A DNA stretch of 44,051 bases, taken from IMG/VR virus record IMGVR_UViG_3300046457_000036, positions 1 through 44,051 of that record; one strand, 5' to 3'. This DNA is from a virus. Made by a program: the position numbers and the translations under genes. How positions within the stretch are numbered: the first letter of the stretch is position 1; every line of letters begins with the position of its first letter. The notes below the pieces were generated by a model. It saw only the letters and a list, made by a program, of their open reading frames with translations. It made no database searches and had not been told where the DNA came from. This document shows, in pieces, positions 7,847-13,764 of this stretch.

Positions 7847-8344
7847 TCAGACTTCGGACGTGATCTTGACGTTTTGCAGGGCAGCGAGCAGGACCGGATT
7901 CGTGATCTTGTCCTTGTTCGCAATCACCTGTTTCATGAAGGCCGCGAACTTGGCCTCGATGTCGTACACCTCGATCAGAGGCTTGTCCTTGAGCATGGAG
8001 TGCCACAGCTTCGTCTTGGCCTCCTCGAACTTCCAGATACCGTCCTTGAGCCACACGAGCGGCTTGGTGCGGACCAGTTCCGTGTCGCGCTCCTTGTTCG
8101 GTTGCAGCGCGCCGTGCTTGCAGAACCACAAGGCCAGCGACTGACCCTTGCTGCCCTTCGGCATCGACACGAGCAGCCGGTTCACCACGTCGAGGTCGTT
8201 GTTCTTGTGAGCATGGGACAGCACATGCAGCGCCGTCTCTTGCACCAGCTTGTCGAACTGCGCACCCTTGGTCGCAATGGACTGGATGTTCGCGTTGATA
8301 TGCTCGATGCTACCCGGCACGAGCGCCTGCTTCTTGGTCGTCAT
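7847..8344 (-). CDS. Conserved early phage protein (165 aa)
   Basis: The product starts MTTKKQALVPGSIEHIN. The upstream 14 residues of the open frame are alanine-rich and lack a ribosome site, whereas the ATG at 8344 follows AGAGG at 5-nt spacing. The mid-region (ALWFCKHGALQPN) and C-terminus (IEAKFAAFMKQVIANKDKITNPVLLAALQNVKI) look like an all-helical early protein of T7-like phages. The function is unknown. Confidence 0.72.
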   Translation of the reverse strand: MTTKKQALVPGSIEHINANIQSIATKGAQFDKLVQETALHVLSHAHKNNDLDVVNRLLVSMPKGSKGQSLALWFCKHGALQPNKERDTELVRTKPLVWLKDGIWKFEEAKTKLWHSMLKDKPLIEVYDIEAKFAAFMKQVIANKDKITNPVLLAALQNVKITSEV

Positions 8345-8464
8345 GGATACCTCTACGGCAGAAGGAGAGGCCGCTGCTGCGGCCACGTGGAAGGAGTGAT
8401 ACGTTGAGGACTACTAGGCATAACAGCCCGTCAGAAGCCCGCTATGCGAGCCTCTAGCTGGATG

Positions 8465-8665
8465 TCAGTGGAAGAACAACTTGGCGAAGCCAGCCGCAGC
8501 GGCAAAGAACCCAGCGCCATAGACGGCGGGCATCCACCAGTTCTCGCGGTTCGTCTTGATCGTCTCGGCCATGATCTTGCCGATCTCAGCGTGCATCTTC
8601 TCGATCTCGACTTCCATCTTGATCGTGTCCAAGGGTTTCCCCTGCGGAGTGGTAGGAGCTTCCAT
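8465..8665 (-). CDS. Membrane-anchored helical early protein (66 aa)
   Basis: The first 40 residues form a charged helix (MEVEIEKMHAEIGKIMAETIKTNRENW). The C-terminus is one transmembrane helix (MPAVYGAGFFAAAAGFAKLFF) ending in His. AAGG is present 7 nt before the ATG. The topology suggests a C-tail-anchored inner-membrane protein with a cytoplasmic coiled coil. The 120 bases upstream, to 8345, contain no gene that I can support. Confidence 0.7.
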   Translation of the reverse strand: MEAPTTPQGKPLDTIKMEVEIEKMHAEIGKIMAETIKTNRENWWMPAVYGAGFFAAAAGFAKLFFH

Positions 8666-8673
8666 TCTACGCC

Positions 8674-8901
8674 TTACTGTTCGTAAAGCCAGATCGAGAG
8701 GCCGGACTCAGACCACGTGGCACGCCACACAGCACGGCCATCCCGGCTTCGTTCGTGATACAGCGAGTACACCGTGCCAGCATGACCACGAGCGAACTCG
8801 GTGGCCGCAGCATGCGGCGTGTGAGCCTTGATGGTTCGCTCACTGCGAACTCGGTTGTGTTCGCCTAGGTGGGCGATGCACTGGTATTCGCGGTCGATCA
8901 T
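8674..8901 (-). CDS. Small early protein (75 aa)
   Basis: A 75-residue soluble ORF starts MIDREYQCIAHLGE. Histidine- and arginine-rich segments (TIKAHTPHAAATEFARGHAG) and a beta-rich end (AVWRATWSESGLSIWLYEQ) are visible. The ATG overlaps the stop of micro-lipoprotein A (ATGA), so it is translated from the same mRNA. No family is recognised. Confidence 0.68.
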   Translation of the reverse strand: MIDREYQCIAHLGEHNRVRSERTIKAHTPHAAATEFARGHAGTVYSLYHERSRDGRAVWRATWSESGLSIWLYEQ

Positions 8902-8999
8902 GTGCGCTCCACGTAGACTGCCGGATCGTGCATGGTGATTACATTCACCGAGCAGCCAGCGATGCCGAGTGCGAGGAGATACGCTAGAACGTACTTCAT
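8898..8999 (-). CDS. Micro-lipoprotein A (33 aa)
   Basis: This is a 33-residue ORF with a textbook lipoprotein signal: MKY, a hydrophobic core (VLAYLLALG) and the lipobox IAGC with Cys16. The mature part would be about 18 residues, starting CSVNVIT. ATGA overlaps link it to the genes on both sides (8996 and 8901). It is paralogous to the 34-aa protein at 5784-5888 over the signal and the C-x-V-N-V-I-T start of the mature peptide. Retention of two copies in one early region argues that the product is functional. Confidence 0.78.
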   Translation of the reverse strand: MKYVLAYLLALGIAGCSVNVITMHDPAVYVERT

Positions 9000-9187
9000 G
9001 ATATGTGCCTCACAGCCACATGAGTGAAGCCGTGGTCGTGCGCCCACTTGCGGGCATCGTCCAGCAGCTTCTGTTGGAGTTCAAGGCCAGCGGCGCGATA
9101 CAGCAGCTTGCCTCTGTACAGCACGTCCGCAGACTTGCAGGAGCGGGTGCCGAAGACGTGATACACCTCGATGGTGGCCGACTTCAT
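8996..9187 (-). CDS. Small early protein (63 aa)
   Basis: A 63-residue protein begins MKSATIEVYHVFGTRSC. It has a helix (AAGLELQQKLLDDARKWAHDHG) and a final beta strand (THVAVRHIS). AGGTGA precedes the ATG. The stop overlaps the ATG of micro-lipoprotein A. Function is unknown. Confidence 0.7.
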   Translation of the reverse strand: MKSATIEVYHVFGTRSCKSADVLYRGKLLYRAAGLELQQKLLDDARKWAHDHGFTHVAVRHIS

Positions 9188-9190
9188 GGA

Positions 9191-9646
9191 TCACCTGTAC
9201 CAGTACGTGTCGCCGTTGAATTCGACCGACGAATAATCAACACGCAGGTTGTTAGCCGTGGCCTCCCAGTCAATCTCAAGGTACGCAGGGAAGCCCTTGG
9301 GCACATCCCCGATATCCTCGACTAGCTCCTGCATCGCAGCCGTGAAGTGGCTGTCCAGAATGAGCGTGAGCGGATACCACGAGCCTTCCCATTGATGGTC
9401 GCCGCCGTAGCCTTTGAGGTCGTCCAGCAGGCTCCCAAGAGCCGCGAGTTCATCGGCCTCCTCGCTACTAAAGCCGACTTGGTTGCGGACCCAGTTAGCG
9501 AAGTCCACACCATCGTTGGCCGGATCAGCGTCGAACTCCTCTCGCAAGGCGTCGCGCTGCTCTCTCAGTTCATCGACTCGATCAGTTACGGCCCGAAGGT
9601 CGATTACGTCAGAGCCCTTGAAGTCCTCGATGGTGTCGGAACTCAT
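9191..9646 (-). CDS. Acidic conserved phage protein (151 aa)
   Basis: This 151-residue, strongly acidic protein has an N-terminal coiled coil (VTDRVDELREQRDALREEFD). Its C-terminal half carries the pattern YPLTLILDSHFTAAMQELV then EIDWEATANNLRVDY and FNGDTYWYR. I recognise this as a recurring phage/plasmid hypothetical family often seen near anti-restriction genes. The acidic surface would be compatible with DNA mimicry, but that is speculation. The leader TTAGGACTGCC gives the ribosome site. Confidence 0.75.
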   Translation of the reverse strand: MSSDTIEDFKGSDVIDLRAVTDRVDELREQRDALREEFDADPANDGVDFANWVRNQVGFSSEEADELAALGSLLDDLKGYGGDHQWEGSWYPLTLILDSHFTAAMQELVEDIGDVPKGFPAYLEIDWEATANNLRVDYSSVEFNGDTYWYR

Positions 9647-9666
9647 GGCAGTCCTAATTATTAGAG

Positions 9667-9701
9667 TTTGAAAAGAGGCGGGTGACAGAGCGCCACCCGC
9701 C
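9667..9701 (-). terminator. Rho-independent terminator after the first early gene
   Basis: Arms GGCGGGTG (9677-9684) and CACCCGCC (9694-9701) form a perfect 8-bp stem with a 9-nt loop. On the minus strand the stem is followed by TCTTTTC. It lies between the 80-aa gene (ends 9707) and the 151-aa gene, and would attenuate early leftward transcription after the first gene. Confidence 0.75.
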
Positions 9702-9706
9702 AGAGG

Positions 9707-9949
9707 TCAAGCTGATCCCACGATGTTGTCTATGAACTCCTGCGGCACCTCGGTAACGGTCAACCAGCCGTGGCCGGTGAACCAATCACGCATGTGTCGA
9801 GCGCTTGTCCGGGAGTGAAACTTAGAGGTACGCAAGGCACCTAAACCCGGCTTATACGCCGCGACTGGCCCTGTGTATGAGAACAGGATCAGCACGCCAT
9901 TGTTGAACTGCACTTCCGTTTCGTGGGGGCCGATCTGCCTCAGTATCAT
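9707..9949 (-). CDS. First early protein (80 aa)
   Basis: This 80-residue protein is the first gene after the non-coding region and so the first product of the presumed early transcript. It reads MILRQIGPHETEVQFNNGV, then FSYTGPVAAY, then RTSARHMRDWF. This looks like a small mixed alpha/beta phage protein that recurs as an uncharacterised family. A GAGGAT Shine-Dalgarno lies 6 nt upstream. It is set apart from later genes by a terminator hairpin, so it may be made at a higher level. In T7-like phages this position often holds host-takeover or anti-defence genes. Confidence 0.72.
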   Translation of the reverse strand: MILRQIGPHETEVQFNNGVLILFSYTGPVAAYKPGLGALRTSKFHSRTSARHMRDWFTGHGWLTVTEVPQEFIDNIVGSA

Positions 9950-10557
9950 TGGCTATCCTCAGTTCAAAAACGAGAGTCGAGCATCATACACAACAGGATG
10001 GTCTTACTTCACAGCAATTCATTCAGCGGCCTAGCGCTTCGCGTCTCCCACCGCACACCTGCTACGTGCCTAGCACCCTTCCTGCCCACCATCGACTAAC
10101 GCTGAGCCTGTGGCCGTCGTCCTGTCGTAAGTCTCAGTATCGGTCGTGCATCGGATCACTAGCGAGGAGCCTGTGAGTCCCTAGGTTAGCTGGCCTAGGC
10201 CGCTGAATGAATTACTGTAGCCGCCAATCAGGGCCGATGTACTGGCCGCGTGGCGAACAACAGATTCATCGGCGGGTTCACTCACACAGCACGCCACAGA
10301 TTAAGTGGTCGTATCCGCCATGTGTCCCGCCAGCAAATTGTTAATGAACGCCGCGTCGCGTATCGCCTAGAGTCTGTACCGGACATTCTTGCATCGGCTA
10401 TTCCGCCTGCATACAACCGTCCGTAGGCCGCAATCCCGGTGCCTCGCCATGACGCGTTAGACCGTTACCGCTTCCGTACTCTCTGCTACCCGCTGTCGCG
10501 CCCAATCAGTGATCGAGCGTTCCGCGTTACTGCCTTGCTACCTACATCGTGCTTCGC
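9950..10557. other. Non-coding early leader region
   Basis: No ORF with a credible start and codon pattern is seen on either strand. The region lies between the proximal early promoter block (-10 at 10558) and the first early gene, so it would be a roughly 600-nt 5' untranslated leader on the minus strand. It contains a long inverted repeat (10012-10034/10195-10217), a TGCTA/TAGCA hairpin (10060-10075) and a GCCGATG/CATCGGC pair (10233-10239/10267-10273). Confidence 0.7.
10012..10217 (-). ncRNA. Candidate structured leader RNA bounded by a 23-bp inverted repeat
   Basis: Arm 1 (10012-10034) and arm 2 (10195-10217) are reverse complements at 22 of 23 positions, with core AATTCATTCAGCGGCCTAG. 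They enclose 160 bp. The intervening sequence holds a nested TGCTA/TAGCA hairpin and no ORF with a credible start. It lies downstream of three leftward sigma70-like promoters, so the transcript could fold into one long-stem RNA. Alternatives are a pair of operator or replication-protein sites, or an RNase III processing signal like those in T7 early mRNA. The repeat is seen directly, and the ncRNA role is inferred. Confidence 0.45.
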
Positions 10558-10606
10558 ATCTTACAGACCGCTCAGCATTCTGTCAACTGCCTTTTGTGTC
10601 TCGCGT
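10558..10606 (-). promoter_or_regulatory. Early sigma70-like promoter block 1
   Basis: On the minus strand, TTGACA (10581-10586) is followed after exactly 17 nt by TAAGAT (10558-10563). Upstream is a conserved 20-nt element (10587-10606) with an A tract (CACAAAAGGCAG), identical to that of block 3. It is the copy nearest the early genes and has the best -10. It would be recognised by host RNA polymerase on entry. Confidence 0.72.
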
Positions 10607-10748
10607 CACGCTGTTCTGTGTCACGTCCTACTCACTGTGTCGCCAGTGTCGCGCCGTTCGTAACGCCAGAACGGTAAGACGTTTTGAGCGCTTCCCTAGT
10701 CCTGACTGCTGACTGAGTGCCTACTCGGTGTTACTTGCTACGGTTCCC

Positions 10749-10797
10749 ATGTTGCCTGAACCTTTACTGACTGTCAACTGCTTTTGTTGCCTCGCGG
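10749..10797 (-). promoter_or_regulatory. Early sigma70-like promoter block 2
   Basis: The minus strand reads TTGACA (10772-10777), 17 nt, CAACAT (10749-10754), then GGGAACC. The upstream element (CAACAAAAGCAG) is a diverged copy of that in blocks 1 and 3. The -10 is poor (3/6). The block's shared spacing and its downstream GGGAACC, also found in block 3, argue for common descent. Confidence 0.55.
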
Positions 10798-10885
10798 TGC
10801 CTTACAACATGCCGATGTTCCGAACCTAGGTTCACTTTCTCCATTTCTCGGCACCGCTTAACTCTGCATCGCTGCATTGGTTCCC

Positions 10886-10934
10886 ATTTGAACAGAAGTC
10901 TAACCGTGTGTCAACTGCCTTTTGTGTCTCGCGT
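10886..10934 (-). promoter_or_regulatory. Early sigma70-like promoter block 3
   Basis: The minus strand reads TTGACA (10909-10914), 17 nt, TCAAAT (10886-10891), then GGGAACC. The 26 bases 10909-10934 are identical to 10581-10606 of block 1. It is the farthest of three tandem blocks (327 bp from block 1), all pointing to the early genes. Confidence 0.62.
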
Positions 10935-10998
10935 TCAGTCGATCAAAGCGCAACGTATCTACTGTGCCCGTTATCCTGTGCTGGCTTTGGGTCTGTTA

Positions 10999-11771
10999 CC
11001 TGTCTATACGTCGCGCCGTGTGTATCGGTGCCGTACTGCGTGCTGTCTTATCTTGCGCTACCTGTCACTCCTGCTTACATGTCGTTACATCCAATGAACC
11101 GAAGTGTAATCGTTCTGTATGAAGTGTCTACTGTGTGCGTAAGCCTATCTACCCTTCTATTCCACGTATCACTTCTGTCCGTTCTGTGTGTCACCTGTCC
11201 AGCATGGCTTACCTGTCACCGTGTCCTGTCCGTGTCCATTCGGTTATACATTCATCCTATGTATATCTTTGTTCTCACCCGTGCCTAGTCACCGTGTCCT
11301 GTCACCTGTCCCTGTGCCCTGTGTGAGTGCATCTATTCCCTGTCACCTGTCCTGTGTGAGTGTTCATTGCTTACGTAGGGATTACCTTACGTGCCTGTCT
11401 CCGTTGCTGTTCTGTCCCGGTCATCGTTACCTGTCCGTGTCCTGTCCCTGTCCACCTGTCGCAATGCGCTCCCGGTGCCTGTCACCGTTCAACAGATGGA
11501 GCGCCGCTTCCCTGTCTGTATGACTGACCGAAAAGGAAATAGATGGGAACACGTCCACGCACAGCCTAGGCGCGAGCCACAAGCCCTGAATGATCGACGC
11601 GATTAGAGCCCCTGTGTGCCGTTCGTGCCGTGGTAAGCTACCCATGCCTAGGCTATGCCCTACTAGCCCGCTGTAGGCACCTAGAATCGCGTGCAATCAA
11701 CGTTCCCTGTCTCGCCATTGTCTCGCGTGGCGCACATCCTGCTCTGTATCCCTTGCCTGTCGTGTCCTGTC
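10999..11771 (+). repeat. CCTGTC hexamer array
   Basis: CCTGTC occurs 19 times on the plus strand in 773 bp, starting at 10999, 11061, 11194, 11212, 11225, 11298, 11305, 11339, 11346, 11394, 11430, 11441, 11447, 11455, 11478, 11511, 11706, 11756 and 11766. Fourteen of these lie in 11194-11516. Several are 6-8 nt apart. Related CTGTGT and CCTGTG words fill the gaps, giving a marked C/T-rich strand. It resembles in principle the arrays of a 7-mer next to the T7 terminal repeats. Confidence 0.75.
11514..11534 (-). promoter_or_regulatory. Phage-type promoter motif, copy 1 (left-end)
   Basis: The minus strand reads CTTTTCGGTCAGTCATACAG, then AC, then AGGG. It matches the motif found upstream of capsid and fiber. 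It points toward the early genes and overlaps the last copy of the dense part of the CCTGTC array. Its location is comparable to the left-end replication promoter of T7. Assignment to the phage RNA polymerase is inferred from conservation and position. Confidence 0.65.
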
Positions 11772-12014
11772 CCCTGCCTGTGCAAGGCAGCACCACACCT
11801 GAACCGCCCACGCTGCTGACGGTGTTCGCGCACAGGCCCGCGCCCGCGTACACCTCCAGTCGCGCACATGACGCGTATCGTGCGCCACCCGCGTTATCGC
11901 ACACGGGCGTACGGGGGCATACGTGGGCAGGCGCGGCGCAGGAGTGCCCTCAGATAACTAAATCAAAATTAGGTCCGCTCCCGGTACACTCCCACCTTTC
12001 GAATGGAGAATGTA

Positions 12015-12470
12015 ATGCGATTGACAGTAACTATTGCCGCCCTGCTGCTCGCCGGTTGTGCTGCCCAAGAGGTTCCGTACACAGCGCGAGGTGACACGAG
12101 ACATCCCGAGTCGGTGATTGAACAGGTGCTGATGGAACAGGAGGAGGATCGTCGGCCTGACTACGTGCGGACCACGGCTGAGTACGTGGAGTACGGGCGG
12201 GGCGCTACAGCCAAGTACAACGAGTTCTCGGAGAAGACCACGACACGCCGGAACGTCACCCGGCTGTACTTCCGCTCTGTGGCCACGGAGAAGGTCTACA
12301 CGAAGCGCAAGGCGGTCATCGTTCAGTTCCGCAGTACACAGGGCACCCTGCTGGCGACGGTCGTCACTGACAGCCTAGAGAGCGGTCAGCGGCTGGTCGA
12401 TGCTGTCGAGACAATGAAGGCAGGACACGGCGCCACGTTGCGTGAAAACAACACAGGCAGTGGACAGTAG
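12015..12470 (+). CDS. Lipoprotein of the lysogeny module (151 aa)
   Basis: This is one of only two convincing plus-strand genes. The start ATG at 12015 follows GGAG at 6-nt spacing; an in-frame ATG at 12003 lies before the ribosome site and is less likely. The signal MRLTVTIAALLLAGC has a lipobox with Cys15. The mature part is hydrophilic, with charged helices (PESVIEQVLMEQEEDRRPDYVRTTAEYVEYG) and a C-terminal strand-rich part (RNVTRLYFRSVATEKVYTKRKAVIVQFR). Located beside attP and the integrase and opposite to lytic transcription, it could be expressed from the prophage, as superinfection-exclusion lipoproteins are. That role is inference. Confidence 0.8.
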   Translation: MRLTVTIAALLLAGCAAQEVPYTARGDTRHPESVIEQVLMEQEEDRRPDYVRTTAEYVEYGRGATAKYNEFSEKTTTRRNVTRLYFRSVATEKVYTKRKAVIVQFRSTQGTLLATVVTDSLESGQRLVDAVETMKAGHGATLRENNTGSGQ

Positions 12471-12483
12471 AGTGGGCGAGGCT

Positions 12484-12527
12484 GCGAGGCAAATCCGAGA
12501 CACTGAGTTGTCTCCTAGGTGCCTCGC
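12484..12527 (+). terminator. Nested inverted repeat after lipoprotein gene
   Basis: Outer arms GCGAGGCA (12484-12491) and TGCCTCGC (12520-12527) are perfect 8-bp complements. They enclose inner arms GAGAC (12497-12501) and GTCTC (12510-12514). The hairpin begins 13 nt after the lipoprotein stop and is followed at 12535 by ATTTTG. It may terminate the lipoprotein transcript, or serve as a protein site beside attP. Confidence 0.55.
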
Positions 12528-12546
12528 GGTAGTGATTTTGTACCGC
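12526..12546. repeat. Second inverted repeat overlapping the first
   Basis: GCGGTA (12526-12531) pairs perfectly with TACCGC (12541-12546) across 9 nt. It shares GC at 12526-12527 with the larger hairpin, so the two structures exclude each other. This could be an antiterminator-like switch or an integrase/IHF-region element. Only the repeat is certain. Confidence 0.45.
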
Positions 12547-12574
12547 CCGGTTACCGCTAACTCTTTGATTTATA

Positions 12575-12622
12575 TGGTGCGCCCGGCTGGGATCGAACCA
12601 GCAACCCCTGCCTTCGGAGGGC
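12575..12622 (-). other. attP core: 3' part of a tRNA-Arg(CCG) gene
   Basis: The reverse complement is the 3' half of a tRNA, read 5' to 3'. It has part of the anticodon stem, loop CTCCGAA (anticodon CCG), stem GGCAG, variable GGGTT, T arm GCTGG-TTCGATC-CCAGC, acceptor strand CGGGCGC, A and encoded CCA. The 5' half of the tRNA is missing. Upstream of a tyrosine integrase this is the classical attP core that rebuilds the host tRNA gene on integration. The crossover point within it cannot be seen. Confidence 0.85.
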
Positions 12623-12625
12623 CAC

Positions 12626-12659
12626 CCACATGCGGCTGGTGAGGCCCGCCGCACATGGG
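12626..12659. repeat. Imperfect inverted repeat beside attP
   Basis: GCGGC (12632-12636) pairs with GCCGC (12648-12652), and outer CCCA (12625-12628) with TGGG (12656-12659), across an internal mismatch. It lies between the tRNA-derived core and the integrase start. It may bind integrase or excisionase or fold in the int leader, which is not established. Confidence 0.4.
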
Positions 12660-12732
12660 CTGTACTCTATCCCGCTTGACACCGCGAGGCAACGGCGAGA
12701 CACTGGCTGCTCAAACGACACGGGGAGTCAAA

Positions 12733-13764
12733 ATGGGCACGGTACAGAAGCGGGATGACAATCAGGGTACTACAACGTGGCAGGCACGGGTCAGGCGCAA
12801 GGGCTATCCGGCTGTCAGCAGGACGTTCAGCAGCGAGAAGGATGCCCAGCAGTGGGTGACCGAGCGCGAGGCTGAAATGAGCCGGGGCGTGTTCGTGGAC
12901 ACCAGCAAGGCACGGGAGCATACGCTGGCTGATGTGATCGGGATGTACGTGGAGAAGGAGACACCCAAGAAGAAGGGCAAGGACTCCGAGGACTGGCGGC
13001 TCAAGGCGATGGCCCGTGACCGCATGGCGCAGTACGCCGTGGCCCACCTGACACCTGCCGTTATTGCGAACTACCGGGACCGTCGCCTATCGGGGATGGA
13101 CTCGGGCCGTCCGGTGACCGGCTCCACGGTGAACCGGGAACTGAACCTCCTGCATCATGTGCTGGAGATCGCCCGTAAGGACTGGGGCATCGGGACGGTC
13201 ACCAATCCGGTCAGCGACGTGCGCCGTCCGAAGTCGAGCCCTCCGAGGGACCGGCGACTGGAACCTGCCGAGGAACTGGCGCTACTGGCTGCGGCGTCCG
13301 AAGCCCGGTCGTGGTATCTCCGTCCGGTGGTCGAGCTTGCCATTGAAACAGCCATGCGTCAGTCCGAGATCGTCGGGCTGGTGTGGGAGCAGATCAACCT
13401 CGAAGATCAGGTAGCGTACCTGAAGTCCGGGTCAACCAAGAATGATGAACAGCGCGGCGTACCCCTGTCCAAGCGGGCCGTCGAGATACTACGGGGACTG
13501 CCGAGCTACGCGGAGCGTAAGGGTCCGGTGTTCCCCGGTGTGACTGCGGAGGCGGTGAAGCGTGCCTTCATCCGGCTCAAGAAGCGGATCGGGCTGGACG
13601 ACTTCACCTTCCACGATACGCGGCACGAGGCCACGTCGCGGCTGGTTGAGAAGGATGTGTTCAGCGAGACTGAGATCATGTCGATAACCGGGCACAAGAC
13701 CAGCGCGATGATGCGCCGGTACACCCACCTGCGGGCTAAGGACTTGGCGCGGAAGCTGGGCTGA
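12733..13764 (+). CDS. int: Tyrosine integrase
   Basis: This 343-residue site-specific recombinase is predicted to insert the phage at a host tRNA-Arg(CCG) gene. The N-terminus (GTVQKRDDNQGTTTWQARVR) is an arm-type DNA-binding domain, followed by a SAM-like core-binding domain. The catalytic set is visible: Arg209 in AMRQSEI, Lys about 236 in TKNDEQRG, HDTR (His294, Arg297), His321 in TGHKTS and Tyr330 in RRYTH. The frame is open from 12655, but ATG 12733 has GGGGAG 5 nt upstream. The longer form would start almost inside the att region. It is transcribed opposite to the lytic genes, and its 3' end overlaps the convergent 111-aa gene by 29 bp. Confidence 0.95.
   Translation: MGTVQKRDDNQGTTTWQARVRRKGYPAVSRTFSSEKDAQQWVTEREAEMSRGVFVDTSKAREHTLADVIGMYVEKETPKKKGKDSEDWRLKAMARDRMAQYAVAHLTPAVIANYRDRRLSGMDSGRPVTGSTVNRELNLLHHVLEIARKDWGIGTVTNPVSDVRRPKSSPPRDRRLEPAEELALLAAASEARSWYLRPVVELAIETAMRQSEIVGLVWEQINLEDQVAYLKSGSTKNDEQRGVPLSKRAVEILRGLPSYAERKGPVFPGVTAEAVKRAFIRLKKRIGLDDFTFHDTRHEATSRLVEKDVFSETEIMSITGHKTSAMMRRYTHLRAKDLARKLG

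Larger units (their letters stand above)
10935..12014. other. Non-coding region with strand-biased repeats
   Basis: This 1,080-bp stretch lacks believable genes. Open frames on the plus strand (for example 10908-11288) are low-complexity products of the C/T-rich plus strand. It contains the CCTGTC array, one phage-type promoter motif at 11514, and a GC-rich end (11870-11950) before the lipoprotein gene. In a T7-like genome the packaging ends and direct terminal repeats are expected here, between the late and early gene blocks. Confidence 0.6.

Noticed and set aside
10908-11288. 126-codon plus-strand frame in the non-coding region
   Set aside because: It arises from the C/T-rich repeat array (Cys/Leu/Ser/Val-rich product) and starts inside the promoter repeat, with no Shine-Dalgarno.
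10999-11771. CRISPR array
   Set aside because: The repeat unit is only 6 nt with irregular 6-200 nt spacing, without conserved long repeats, spacers or cas genes.
12575-12622. Functional phage tRNA gene
   Set aside because: Only the 3' half is present; D arm and 5' acceptor strand are missing, so it is an attachment-site remnant.
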